DNA of 64,000 nt, from assembly GCF_014163735.1 (NCBI RefSeq), contig NZ_JACJDV010000004.1, positions 1 to 64,000 on the forward strand. The letters run 5' to 3'. Positions 26,554 through 35,336 of the stretch are shown piece by piece. Made by a program: the position numbers and the translations under genes. The first letter of the stretch is position 1. Each line of letters begins with the position of its first letter. This stretch comes from Shewanella sp. SR44-3. Lineage in GTDB: Bacteria; Pseudomonadota; Gammaproteobacteria; Enterobacterales; Shewanellaceae. The notes under the pieces were generated by a model. It made no database searches. It saw only the letters and a list, made by a program, of their open reading frames with translations, and was not told where the DNA came from.

Positions 26554-27926
26554 TGAACATGCTAAATATTGGTAAATCTGGACTGCTCGCCAGTGCAGCA
26601 TCACTGAATGCCACTTCGAACAACGTCGCCAATGCTATGGTGGCGGGTTATTCTCGTCAGCAAGTGATGACAAGCTCAGTAGGCGGTGGGGCTTATGGCG
26701 GCGGAGCTGGCGTCTATGTGGATGGTGTGCGCCGAATATCCGATCAATACGAAGTGGCGCAGCTGTGGAAAACCAATAGTGATGTGGGCTTCTCTAAGAT
26801 TCAAACCAGTTATTTAGGTCAAGCTGAACAAGTGTTTGGCGCTGATGGTAATGATATCTCTAAAGGCTTAGGTCTGGTTTTCGCGGCGATGAATTCCGCC
26901 ATGGAGCAACCAAACCTGATTGCTCACCGTCAAGGTATCATTAATGAAACCAAAGCCTTGGTGCAAAGAGTTCATTCTATTAATGAAAGCCTAAGCTCGC
27001 AACGTGAACAAATTAATGGTCAGTTAGGCTCATCGGTTAAGCTGGTGAACACTCAGCTGGACATTATCAGCAAGTTCAATAAAGACATACGGGCGGCAAG
27101 TGCCGTTGGCACAGTACCAGCAGCACTACAAGATGGCCGTGATGCTGCTATTAATGAACTGGCATCATTAATTGATATTCGAGTGGTTGAAGATGCTCAA
27201 GGGTTAGTAAATATTTCCTTGGAAAAAGGCGAACCCCTGATTGCGGGTAACACCAAAGCCACATTAAGCACTGTGCCGGATCCATTAAACCCAGCCAACA
27301 GTAATATCAGTATTCAATTTGGTCAGAGTCAGTTTGTGTTTGAAAATTCAGTGGGCGGTAGCATGGGGTCGTTAATGACCTACAGAGACACTCAGTTGGC
27401 CAATTCTCAGTCCTATATTGATGAGTTAGCCCAGCATGTGGCTAATGAATTTAATAATACCTTAGCATTGGGCACAGACTTATCTGGCGCAGCGCCGAGT
27501 AAAACTTTTTTAAGCTTTAATAGTGTCAATCCTGCAGGCAGTTTAGCTATCACAAGTGGTTTTTCTCCAGAAGATCTCGCCCTCGGCTTAGACGGTACTC
27601 AAGGTGATAACAGTAACTTAAAGGCCTTGGCGGCACTCTCGAGTAAAACATTGAATTTTACTAGCCTTGGCGGCTCAGTGAGCTTAGGCGAATCCTTCTC
27701 CAGCATAGTCGGTGCCCTAGGCTCAGCCTCAAGGCAGGCAAAAGCCGATGCAAAAACCAATACTAATTTGCACGTAGAAGCTAAATCTCAGTGGGCCAGC
27801 ACCAGTGGCGTCAATCCTGATGAAGAAGGGATTAATCTTATTGTTTACCAGCAGGCTTACCAAGCTAATGCCAAGGTGATCACCACCGCAGAGCGTCTAT
27901 TTCAGACGGTACTCACCAGCTTTTAA
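26553..27926 (+). CDS. flgK: FlgK, hook-filament junction protein 1 (lateral system)
   Basis: 457 residues, the usual range. Axial N-terminus NIGKSGLLASAASLNATSNN, then VANAMVAGYSRQ, and a C-terminus with VNPDEEGINLIVYQQAYQAN and AKVITTAERLFQTVL typical of FlgK. The middle contains the FlgK-type coiled-coil region INESLSSQREQINGQ. It forms the first junction zone and is presumably chaperoned by FlgN (18357). The ATG overlaps the flgJ stop. Confidence 0.96.
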   Translation: MNMLNIGKSGLLASAASLNATSNNVANAMVAGYSRQQVMTSSVGGGAYGGGAGVYVDGVRRISDQYEVAQLWKTNSDVGFSKIQTSYLGQAEQVFGADGNDISKGLGLVFAAMNSAMEQPNLIAHRQGIINETKALVQRVHSINESLSSQREQINGQLGSSVKLVNTQLDIISKFNKDIRAASAVGTVPAALQDGRDAAINELASLIDIRVVEDAQGLVNISLEKGEPLIAGNTKATLSTVPDPLNPANSNISIQFGQSQFVFENSVGGSMGSLMTYRDTQLANSQSYIDELAQHVANEFNNTLALGTDLSGAAPSKTFLSFNSVNPAGSLAITSGFSPEDLALGLDGTQGDNSNLKALAALSSKTLNFTSLGGSVSLGESFSSIVGALGSASRQAKADAKTNTNLHVEAKSQWASTSGVNPDEEGINLIVYQQAYQANAKVITTAERLFQTVLTSF

Positions 27927-27953
27927 GGCTAAATTGCAGCGAAGGAATCACTC

Positions 27954-28874
27954 ATGCGCGTAACCATGCAAAATTTGTATACTAACAATCTAAACAGCCT
28001 GCAAAATACCACCGCAGATGTGGCCCGTCTTAACCAAATGACATCTCAAGGTTTGTCTATTCTTGCGCCTTCTGACGATCCCATTGGCGCAGTGCGTGTG
28101 ATGGCAAGTGAGCGTGATTTAGCCGCAGTCGGGCAATACATTAAGAATATCGATGCCGTAAGCACCAGCTTAGGCCGCGCTGAAACACATTTAAGTAGCA
28201 TGGTTGAAGTGCAACTGCGGATGCGTGAAATTGGCGTATTAGCAAGTAACGGCACGCTTTCGGTGAGTGACCGCAGTGCTTATGCGGCGGAATTAGATGA
28301 GTTACTCAAGTCTCTTGTGAGTAGTATTAATGCCAAAGATGATGGTGGAAATTCGATTTTTGCCGGTAATCTGGTCGATAAGGCGACGGTAGTGTTAGAT
28401 GCAAGCGGCAAATATGTTTATCAAGGCGATAATAATACACGCCAAGTACAGACTTCGCCTTCGTCTTGGATTGAATCTAATGCCACAGCACAGGAAGTAT
28501 TATTCGGCAATGGCAGCCAAGACATACTTAATGCCACTGTTGATTTTGTCAAAGCCTTAAAAGACCCCAGTTTAAGCCCTGGTTTACCCGGCTTTACCGC
28601 GGCAACAGCAAGTTTTCAAAGCTCATTAGATGATACCTTGAACAGTATCAATGCGGTGATCACAGACTTTGGTGGTAAGCAAAATAGCTTATCTTTGATG
28701 AAAGCATCCCACGAGGAAATGACCTTGTTTAATAAGCAGGTCATTGGTGAAACTCAAGAGTTAGATTATGCCGCCGCTACCGCTGAATTTAATGTTAAAT
28801 TAACTGCACTTAAGGTCACTCAGCAAACATTTGTACAGGTAAGTAGTTTGAGCTTGTTTGATCACATGCGATGA
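27954..28874 (+). CDS. flgL: FlgL, hook-filament junction protein 3 (lateral system)
   Basis: 306 residues. N-terminus of flagellin-type helices (MQNLYTNNLNSLQNTTADVA, then LSILAPSDDPIGAVRVM), the FlgL motif DGGNSIFAGN, and a C-terminal helix ELDYAAATAEFNVKLTALKV. Second junction zone between FlgK and filament. Ribosome site GAAGGAAT precedes the ATG. The next gene begins 44 bases later on the same strand. Confidence 0.95.
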   Translation: MRVTMQNLYTNNLNSLQNTTADVARLNQMTSQGLSILAPSDDPIGAVRVMASERDLAAVGQYIKNIDAVSTSLGRAETHLSSMVEVQLRMREIGVLASNGTLSVSDRSAYAAELDELLKSLVSSINAKDDGGNSIFAGNLVDKATVVLDASGKYVYQGDNNTRQVQTSPSSWIESNATAQEVLFGNGSQDILNATVDFVKALKDPSLSPGLPGFTAATASFQSSLDDTLNSINAVITDFGGKQNSLSLMKASHEEMTLFNKQVIGETQELDYAAATAEFNVKLTALKVTQQTFVQVSSLSLFDHMR

Positions 28875-28918
28875 TGAATAGAATTAGCAGTGTTAATCAG
28901 TATTAAGGGTAGGGTGAG

Positions 28919-29956
28919 ATGATCAAAGGTGTTGGGGAATCGCTGAATGTGATGCGGCAAAGCCAAAGCTTGGCTCCCGCTGCAGCAGCGACAGGGGTGG
29001 TGAGCTCACAATTTGATACTCCAGCGCAGCATGCTATTCCTAAGCACAGGCTCGACAGTTATCAACGCTGGGCTAAAGCTACCGCAGAGCAGCACAGTAT
29101 TAGCGCATCACAGGTGACCTTGCAGGCGTTAACCCAAGCAAAACAGCTGCTGCAACAGCTGGCTAAATTATTGCAAAGTGCGGTGCAAGATGAGCTGCAA
29201 GCCCGCCAAAATGAAAAGCTTTGGGATACCGCTGAAACCTTACGGCAGCAATTGCTAGGGCTAAAGCCGCAGTATCAAGGCATTCAATTATTAGATCATC
29301 ACTTTAATCTACTCTCAACTCCTGCCAATGCTGCCATGCATGCCTTCGTGTTTAAGTCGGTAGACTTGTGTGCGCCTAAGGATCGTGATGAGAAAATCAC
29401 CATACAACTGGGCAAAAAGACAGTGGTGCTGACCTTAGCCGCCGGCTTAAGCCGCCAGCAATTATTGCAACAGATGGCCCCCATATTCGAGCGTCTTGGG
29501 ATAAGCCTAGAATTAGTGGCTGACGAGCTAGTGTGTAAGACCCATTCAGCGGTATGGCAGTTGGTGTGTGAGGGCGTGTTGATGATGGGCGAAGGCCAAA
29601 GATTACCTGCAGGTGAGCTCAGGCAAATCCGCATAGAAGCCAGATATCACTGGCAAGACCCAAGAGAGTGGGGCTTAAGCGCTGTGGAACAAGCCAGAGC
29701 AAGCTTAGCTAAAATTGCTAAAACACAGCAAAAAATTGCTGGCCAAGCCAATGAAATCAGCGCCATTCATCAAGTGCTATTGGCAAGAATAAAAGCCAGT
29801 AGCCAAGGTAAGGACACTCAAGTTGCGCTTAACTACCTTGATAAATACATGCGCCCACAACCTTTCAGCTATCAAATGACTTCTCTAATGGCCCAAAGCA
29901 ATACCAACAGAGATCAAGTTGGCGCACTGTTGGGTTTACATTTTAATTGTGAATAA
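28919..29956 (+). CDS. Divergent flagellin-like protein of unknown role, between flgL and lafA
   Basis: 345 residues, not a standard flagellar gene I can name. By eye it follows flagellin architecture. Residues about 65-140 give a helical region (QALTQAKQLLQQLAKLLQSA) ending in YQGIQLLDHHFNLL, parallel to the D1 end YxGxxLF of flagellins. A beta-rich middle follows with ITIQLGKKTVVLTLAAGLS, like a flagellin IN repeat. A C-terminal helix pair has ARASLAKIAKTQQKIAGQAN and QMTSLMAQSNTNRDQVGALL, like the flagellin C-terminus LVQAGTxxLSSANQNxGLVM. The N-terminal D0 signature NSxADDAAGLQIA is not visible. It is read after flgL and before a terminator. Candidate minor filament, junction or cap component; inference only. 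Confidence 0.6.
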   Translation: MIKGVGESLNVMRQSQSLAPAAAATGVVSSQFDTPAQHAIPKHRLDSYQRWAKATAEQHSISASQVTLQALTQAKQLLQQLAKLLQSAVQDELQARQNEKLWDTAETLRQQLLGLKPQYQGIQLLDHHFNLLSTPANAAMHAFVFKSVDLCAPKDRDEKITIQLGKKTVVLTLAAGLSRQQLLQQMAPIFERLGISLELVADELVCKTHSAVWQLVCEGVLMMGEGQRLPAGELRQIRIEARYHWQDPREWGLSAVEQARASLAKIAKTQQKIAGQANEISAIHQVLLARIKASSQGKDTQVALNYLDKYMRPQPFSYQMTSLMAQSNTNRDQVGALLGLHFNCE

Positions 29957-29989
29957 GCAATATTTATGAATCCCATAAATTCAGATATA

Positions 29990-30011
29990 AAAACCGCCTT
30001 TTGGCGGTTTT
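29990..30011 (+). terminator. Intrinsic terminator of the flgB-L operon
   Basis: Stem AAAACCGCC/GGCGGTTTT around a TTTT loop, followed by more T residues (TTTTTTT run to 30014). It closes the operon 34 bases after the flagellin-like gene and separates it from lafA. Confidence 0.85.
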
Positions 30012-30099
30012 TTTGTATCTGCATTATTCAGGGAATTGATGTTATTGGTATCAGGGGAAGTGTGGTTTTTATCCATGAATGAATTTTTTTATAAATTTT

Positions 30100-30126
30100 T
30101 TCAGTTTCTCTTATCTGTGTCGTTTT
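30100..30126 (+). promoter_or_regulatory. Candidate sigma28 promoter of the lateral flagellin gene
   Basis: TTCAGTTT (30100-30107), 11 bases, then GTCGTTTT (30119-30126). This matches the TAAAGTTT box at six of eight positions and GCCGATAA at four of eight, and it resembles the flgM and fliD candidates. The distance to the lafA ATG is about 45 bases, and the RBS is TTGGAG. No better promoter was seen. Confidence 0.45.
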
Positions 30127-30172
30127 ATTAGTTTGGATAACAACAACAGCTTATTTTCTTGGAGTAACAATT

Positions 30173-30973
30173 ATGCTTTCAGTTCACACTAACTATGCGT
30201 CGCTAGTTTCACAGGGTGCAGTTTCTAAAAGTAACAGCTTATTAACTAACGCTATGGAGCGTTTATCTACCGGTCTTCGTATCAACAGTTCAGCTGATGA
30301 TGCCGCAGGTTTACAGATTGCTAACCGCATGAATGCCAACATCAAGGGCATGCAAGCCGCTAGCCGTAATATCTCTGATGCGACTTCTATGCTACAAACT
30401 GGTGATGGCGCACTAGAAGAATTAACTACGATAGCTAACCGTCAAAAAGAATTGGCCACACAAGCGGCTAACGGTGTGAATTCACAAGACGATTTAGATG
30501 CGTTGGATGCAGAGTTCCAAGCACTTATTCTTGAGTCTGCACGTATTACAGACAAAACCACTTATGCGGGTAATAACTTATTCACTAAATTAACCGGTAG
30601 TGTGACCTTTCAAATTGGTGCTGATAAAACTGAAACTTTGGATGTTGCCATTACCGCACCGACAGCTGTAGCTGGAGATTTGAAAAGCGCAGCTAATGCT
30701 CGTACTGCTATGGATGCGGTTGATACCAATATCAAAGAAGTGGGCACCGCTCGTTCAGTATTGGGTGCTAGCCTTAACCGTCTTGGCCACACAGCCTCAA
30801 ACCTTGCCAGCGTACTTGAAAACACTCAAACTGCAGCTGGTCGCATCATGGATGCCGATTTCGCAGTGGAATCAGCCAATATGACCAGAAACCAGATGCT
30901 AGTTCAAGCGGGTACGACAGTATTGTCTTCTGCTAACCAGAACACTGGCTTAGTCATGGGCCTACTACGTTAA
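30173..30973 (+). CDS. lafA: Lateral flagellin (filament subunit)
   Basis: 266 residues, short, as lateral flagellins tend to be. The D0/D1 N-terminus is canonical (RLSTGLRINSSADDAAGLQI, NRMNANIKGMQAASRNISDA). The C-terminus carries RIMDADFAVESANMTRNQML and ends in GLVMGLLR. The variable middle is small (about residues 135-195), so little surface domain is exposed. It is the only true flagellin in the window. It is flanked by terminators on both sides, so it is a single-gene unit, probably under sigma28 control, and should be highly expressed. Confidence 0.96.
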   Translation: MLSVHTNYASLVSQGAVSKSNSLLTNAMERLSTGLRINSSADDAAGLQIANRMNANIKGMQAASRNISDATSMLQTGDGALEELTTIANRQKELATQAANGVNSQDDLDALDAEFQALILESARITDKTTYAGNNLFTKLTGSVTFQIGADKTETLDVAITAPTAVAGDLKSAANARTAMDAVDTNIKEVGTARSVLGASLNRLGHTASNLASVLENTQTAAGRIMDADFAVESANMTRNQMLVQAGTTVLSSANQNTGLVMGLLR

Positions 30974-31021
30974 TAGTAAAGTCGTGTTAATCAATACGCT
31001 TAATTAGCGTGTTAGATAACA

Positions 31022-31047
31022 AAAAAAGGACCTTAGGGTCCTTTTTT
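31022..31047 (+). terminator. Intrinsic terminator after lafA
   Basis: Stem AGGACC/GGTCCT (31027-31042), extended by A-T pairs, with a four-base loop and a run of six T residues. It ends the monocistronic flagellin transcript 48 bases past the stop. Confidence 0.85.
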
Positions 31048-31156
31048 GTTGGCGATTATTTTAGTGCTTTTAAGCCAGTTTTTGGCCGCTGTCATCCATG
31101 ACGCAGATTTATTTCAGTTATTGGCCCCATGGGTCGACTTTAGTTTTTACTCTTTG

Positions 31157-31195
31157 CTAGAACCTAGAACCTAGAACCTAGAACCTAGAACCTAG
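31157..31195. repeat. Heptanucleotide tandem repeat, five copies of CTAGAAC plus CTAG
   Basis: Five exact copies of CTAGAAC (31157-31191) and a partial sixth (CTAG, 31192-31195) lie in the 400-base gap between lafA and fliD. CTAG is normally rare in enteric-type genomes, so six in 39 bases stand out. The array is outside coding sequence and about 70 bases before the fliD promoter candidate. Confidence 0.9.
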
Positions 31196-31266
31196 GGCGG
31201 AAGCAAGTTTTCCCACAGTATTGCTAAAGCGGAAGGGAATGTTGCGCTTTATCCTGAAAAATATGA

Positions 31267-31293
31267 TTAAGTTTATAAAAAACAATTAGATAA
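31267..31293 (+). promoter_or_regulatory. Candidate sigma28 promoter of fliD
   Basis: TTAAGTTT (31267-31274), 11 bases, then TTAGATAA (31286-31293). The -35 is identical to that of the flgM candidate, and GATAA agrees with the consensus end of the -10. It lies about 80 bases before the fliD start, which has the strong ribosome site AAAGGAG. Confidence 0.55.
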
Positions 31294-31373
31294 ATCTTGG
31301 TACAACACTTGCTCTAGCATTATGAATGCGGCTTAGGGCGCTTGAGTGACTAAGCCAAATTAAAGGAGTTTCT

Positions 31374-32726
31374 ATGATAGGTAATATGAGTGCGGCGCAA
31401 TTCTCCCAGCAGTTAATTTCTGCCGACCGTGCAGGTAAAGATAACCTCTATAAAGGCAAGTTATCGGCGCAGAAGACCCAGCTTGATGCTTATAAGCTAC
31501 TGGAAACCAGCATGAAACAGCTGTCTACCAAGCTTAAGAGTATTGATACCGAAGCATTCAGTAATAAGAAAGCTAACATCAATAATGATTTTGCTAAGGT
31601 CACGGTAAAAGCGGGTGCGCCTAAGGGTAATTATGACTTAAATGTCACTCAGTTAGCTCAGTCCCATCAATTAACCAAGACCTATGCCAGCGAAGATACC
31701 TTATTGCCCGCCACGGGACTGTTTACTGTGCAATTGGGCAGTGACCCAACTAATAAACTCAGCATAGATTTAGCCACAGTCAATGGCGGCGCTGGCATTA
31801 CTGTCACTCAGCTTAGAGATTTAATTAATAAAGATGCGGCTAACCCAGGCATGCAGGCATCCTTAGTGCGCACAGGCGGCCAGGTCGAGTTGATGTTGTC
31901 AGCTAATAATGGCGGCGCTAGTAATAACCTCAATGTAACCCTAGATGGTGGTGATTGGGGCATGACTGAAAGGCGCGCTGCCCAGGACGCGCAGTTAACC
32001 TTGAACGGCATTAGCATCAGCAGCAGTAATAATTACTTAGAAAACGTGATTGATGGCGTCAATTTAGATTTAATCAAGGTTCATGGTGCTGGCGAGTCTA
32101 GCCAAATCAAGGTCGAGGATGACAGCGAAGCCACCACCACGGCGGTTAAAGATTTTGTCAGTAACTTTAATACCTTACTCAGCCAGATTAATCAGTTAAG
32201 CCGCTCTATGGGGAGCACTGTGGTCGATGCTGCAAATACTGATGATAAAGATAAAGAGGCTGTAAAGGTATCTAGCACGCAAATTGGTGTGCTTAAAGGG
32301 GATTCTTCGGTGAGGTTAGTGCAGTCACGCCTGCGTGATGCGGTATTTGCCAGCGCCCCTAATGGCATGCGTTTATCGGACATAGGCATCGAGATTGGCA
32401 GAGACGGCTTATTGAAGATGGACGATAAAGAATTTGAGGCTGCGCTAAAAGCTGATGGCAGTAAAGTGCAAGCTATGTTCAGCGATAATGGCAGTTATAT
32501 CGACAAGATTGAGGCTGTGCTTAAGCCTTACACTGAGTTTAATGGGCTATTGTCGATGAAGAAAAAAACCATCGACAGCCAAATCGATCGTATCGAAGAC
32601 AGTGTGGAGCGCCATAACTACCAGATGACGCAAAAATACAATATTTACTTGGCTCAATTTACCGCCATGGAAGCCACAATCAATCAATTAAGCGCCGCTA
32701 GCAGCTTGTTTTCACCTAGAGGCTAG
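31374..32726 (+). CDS. fliD: FliD, filament cap protein (lateral system)
   Basis: 450 residues. N-terminal FliD_N domain (GKLSAQKTQLDAYKLLETSM) with TVKAGAPKGNYDLNVTQLAQ, and the C-terminal FliD_C region with RLRDAVFASAPNGMRLSDIG and a terminal coiled coil that includes AQFTAMEATINQLSAASSLF. It caps the filament so flagellin can polymerise. Equivalent to lafB of Vibrio. Heads the fliD-S-T-K-L-A-motAB run. Confidence 0.95.
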   Translation: MIGNMSAAQFSQQLISADRAGKDNLYKGKLSAQKTQLDAYKLLETSMKQLSTKLKSIDTEAFSNKKANINNDFAKVTVKAGAPKGNYDLNVTQLAQSHQLTKTYASEDTLLPATGLFTVQLGSDPTNKLSIDLATVNGGAGITVTQLRDLINKDAANPGMQASLVRTGGQVELMLSANNGGASNNLNVTLDGGDWGMTERRAAQDAQLTLNGISISSSNNYLENVIDGVNLDLIKVHGAGESSQIKVEDDSEATTTAVKDFVSNFNTLLSQINQLSRSMGSTVVDAANTDDKDKEAVKVSSTQIGVLKGDSSVRLVQSRLRDAVFASAPNGMRLSDIGIEIGRDGLLKMDDKEFEAALKADGSKVQAMFSDNGSYIDKIEAVLKPYTEFNGLLSMKKKTIDSQIDRIEDSVERHNYQMTQKYNIYLAQFTAMEATINQLSAASSLFSPRG

Positions 32727-32755
32727 TCGCGAGTATACCAAGGATACTTTTCAAT

Positions 32756-33136
32756 ATGTTAAACGAGTATGACCCTTTTAGTGCCTATCAGCAGACGTCA
32801 CTGGATGCCAAGTTAGCATCTGCCACCTCCCATGACATGGTGCGTATGTTGTTAGATGGCTTGCTGGAAGAGCTAGATAGGGTTACCGGGCACATGGAGC
32901 GTAAACAGTTTGAAGCTAAAGGCGTGAGCGTTAATAAGTGCCTCAATATTGTTTACGGTTTGGATTCTATGCTGGATTTAGATAATGGCGCCGAAGTGGC
33001 GACTAATCTGCACAATCTGTATGACTACTGCAGTCGTCAGTTAGTGACCGCCAGCGTTGAGAACGATCCTTTGGCTCTTACTCCTGTAGTGAAGGTTATT
33101 CAAGATATTCGTGCCGGCTGGGTGAACCTCAATTGA
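32756..33136 (+). CDS. fliS: FliS, flagellin chaperone (lateral system)
   Basis: 126 residues, standard FliS size. The region YQQTSLDAKLASATSHDMVRML contains the variant of the FliS YxxxxVxTASPxxLixMLY signature, and INNxLDLDNGAEVATNLHNLYDY-like residues follow the family (DLDNGAEVATNLHNLYDYCS). It binds the C-terminus of unpolymerised flagellin. Thirty bases after fliD. Equivalent to lafC. Confidence 0.93.
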   Translation: MLNEYDPFSAYQQTSLDAKLASATSHDMVRMLLDGLLEELDRVTGHMERKQFEAKGVSVNKCLNIVYGLDSMLDLDNGAEVATNLHNLYDYCSRQLVTASVENDPLALTPVVKVIQDIRAGWVNLN

Positions 33137-33210
33137 TCAACTTATTTTGAGCCGCCCTGAGTTTCACTTAGTGACTCTATCGGCCTGTTTTTACTTATGA
33201 AGGCCTGCGT

Positions 33211-33549
33211 ATGAAGACCGGTCATAGTGTGCAAATTACCATTGAGCAGTGGCAGCAGTTTTCTCTTGGGCTGCGCCATTACGGCGATGCTCAAGACTGG
33301 CCCAACTTGGTGAAACTGAATCAATTGTTGATCAAGGCTTTGCATCAAGTTGCCAGAGAAGATTTTAATGAAACCCCGCAACAGGCACTGGCTCGTGTTG
33401 AAGTGGAGAAAGTACACACACAAGTGCTTAGGGATCTTAAACGCGCTCGGGATCAGTTATCAAGCGAGTTATCTGGTTTTAAATCATCGCAGGCTGGGCT
33501 GCTAGCCTATCAATTTACGTGTATTAGTGGGGAAGTCGATGATATCTGA
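33211..33549 (+). CDS. fliT: FliT-like flagellar export chaperone (lateral system, LafD-type)
   Basis: 112 residues, helical, with no strong motif. Position between fliS and fliK, size, and a helix-rich composition (WPNLVKLNQLLIKALHQVA) fit FliT, the FliD chaperone, and lafD of Vibrio. The stop overlaps fliK by 11 bases. The assignment is by context; it could be a lineage-specific chaperone. Confidence 0.65.
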   Translation: MKTGHSVQITIEQWQQFSLGLRHYGDAQDWPNLVKLNQLLIKALHQVAREDFNETPQQALARVEVEKVHTQVLRDLKRARDQLSSELSGFKSSQAGLLAYQFTCISGEVDDI

Positions 33550-34855
33550 TGTGTTAGTGAGTCGTTCATTAACGACAGAACAAGGACTGCAGTCAAGTAA
33601 TAAGTCCCAAGGCCAGCAGCAAGCAGAGCAAGGCTCTTTTGCAAGCTTTGCTAATGATAGGGCTAATGAGGCTAAGCGTGCCTCTGCCTCAAAGCCGCAG
33701 ACAGGCAGCGTAGAAGCACAAGAACCACAGTCAATGGAGCTTGAGCCATCAGTGCAGGCTCCTTTAACCGCTGAACCACAGGCGGCAGCTCAATTGAGCA
33801 CGGCTCAGATGCCAGTTTGGCCTCAAGCAGCGATGGCTGCGGGCACCAACCTTGATGGTCAAACCCTAGCCACAGTGGCAGGCTTTGGTGCTAAAACCGC
33901 GACTGACTTTCAAACATTGGCTCAAAGTTCAGATGAAAGTACAGCTCAAGTCATGGCTCAAACAGTGGCTCAGAATCGGACTCAAAACAGTATCCAAGCA
34001 AGCGTGCTGGCTATGCCGATTAATGCTGACATCTTGACTCGTATGCCATCTCAAAAGAGCAATTCAATGCAGGCTCTTCAGCCTCAATCGGGATTAGCTG
34101 CTGTGATGAGTCATTCGATTTCTGCTGGGGCGCAGGCCGAGCGCGGTGGAATAACCTTTAGTGATGCCTTGATGCCAAGCACCGCCGTAGCAAGTGCAGG
34201 GGCAACGGCAAGTTTTACTCAAGGTAAGGCGTTTGCAGAGCAGTTATGGAGCAATGGCATAGGGGCGACAGCGAAAGAGTCCAACATGCTAACCCCAATG
34301 ACACAAGGCTTAAGCCAACAAGCGATCGGTAGCACAGTTTTGGCCGACAGCAGTGAAAATCAAACTCAACTTTTTACCCAGATGCTAGCTAGAGGGGTGA
34401 CTGGTCCGAGTGTTAGCCAATGGGGTCCTGTGCCTGTGAATATGGCGGGCAGCTTAACTCAACAAGCCCAAGATATGCTGACCCCGCTGCGGGACCAGTT
34501 AAGGTTTCAAATCGATCAGAAAATTAAGCATGCGGAAATTCGCTTAGATCCTCCTGAGCTTGGCAAGCTTGAACTCAATATTCGACTCGACGGCGATAAA
34601 TTACAAATACAAATGCATGCTGCAAACCCTGCGGTTAGAGAAGCATTACTGAGTGGCTTAGATAGGCTCAGGGCGGATTTAGGCCAGGAATATGGCGGCA
34701 GTTTGGATGTGGATGTCGGTCAGGGTGAAACCTCAGATAAACAAAACCCACAACAGCAGCAAGCGAGTGCTATCGCAGTGAATTCCGAAGCACTTGTAAC
34801 CCCAAGCGTGCAGAAAACTACTTCCTCAGATCAGCAGTTAAACTTATTGGCTTAA
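33539..34855 (+). CDS. fliK: FliK, hook-length control protein (lateral system)
   Basis: 438 residues from ATG 33539, with GGGGAAG upstream; four extra codons to 33527 are unnecessary. The long first two thirds are Gln/Ala/Ser/Thr-rich and of low complexity, as for a molecular ruler. The C-terminal Flg_hook domain is clear: EIRLDPPELGKLELNIRLDG, then LQIQMHAANPAVREAL. FliK measures hook length and triggers the FlhB switch. Equivalent to lafE. Confidence 0.92.
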   Translation: MISDVLVSRSLTTEQGLQSSNKSQGQQQAEQGSFASFANDRANEAKRASASKPQTGSVEAQEPQSMELEPSVQAPLTAEPQAAAQLSTAQMPVWPQAAMAAGTNLDGQTLATVAGFGAKTATDFQTLAQSSDESTAQVMAQTVAQNRTQNSIQASVLAMPINADILTRMPSQKSNSMQALQPQSGLAAVMSHSISAGAQAERGGITFSDALMPSTAVASAGATASFTQGKAFAEQLWSNGIGATAKESNMLTPMTQGLSQQAIGSTVLADSSENQTQLFTQMLARGVTGPSVSQWGPVPVNMAGSLTQQAQDMLTPLRDQLRFQIDQKIKHAEIRLDPPELGKLELNIRLDGDKLQIQMHAANPAVREALLSGLDRLRADLGQEYGGSLDVDVGQGETSDKQNPQQQQASAIAVNSEALVTPSVQKTTSSDQQLNLLA

Positions 34856-34870
34856 GCCAGGAGCAAGGCA

Positions 34871-35326
34871 ATGGCATCAGCAAAGTCAAAATTATTCAAA
34901 GTATTAGGTTTTATTTTTTTGATAAGTGCATGGACAGGTGGGGTACTTTGGGCTGATTGGCAAAGCCCTAAATGGGTTGAAGAATTTTTAGCCGAAGAAC
35001 CCGTTGTGCAAGTGGCAAGATTTTACCCCTTGGATAAATTTATTATTTCTATTCCCGGAGAGAAATACCCTCATTATTTACTGTTAGAACTGGCTCTAAA
35101 GAGTAAAAATCCAAACTTAAAGCCAGTACTTGATGAGGCGGACCCTTTAATTCGCAACTCACTAATGAAGATGTTTTCACGGAAAAAGTTTGAGCAGCTC
35201 AACAGCACTGAACAGTTAGATAGCCTACAAAATGAAGCATTAGTGCATATCGTAAAAGTGCTGTTAGAGCATGATTTCCCATCAGATATTGATGAAGTGC
35301 TCTTTACGCGTATGGTCATACAGTAA
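34871..35326 (+). CDS. fliL: FliL, stator-associated membrane protein (lateral system)
   Basis: 151 residues with one N-terminal membrane segment (LFKVLGFIFLISAWTGGVLW) and a periplasmic domain that contains the FliL pattern PLDKFIISIPGE, HYLLLELALKSKNP and LNSTEQLDSLQNEALVHIVK. FliL supports stator function, especially in surface motility. Equivalent to lafF. Ten bases separate its stop from the fliA start. Confidence 0.85.
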   Translation: MASAKSKLFKVLGFIFLISAWTGGVLWADWQSPKWVEEFLAEEPVVQVARFYPLDKFIISIPGEKYPHYLLLELALKSKNPNLKPVLDEADPLIRNSLMKMFSRKKFEQLNSTEQLDSLQNEALVHIVKVLLEHDFPSDIDEVLFTRMVIQ

Positions 35327-35336
35327 GGATGCGGTT

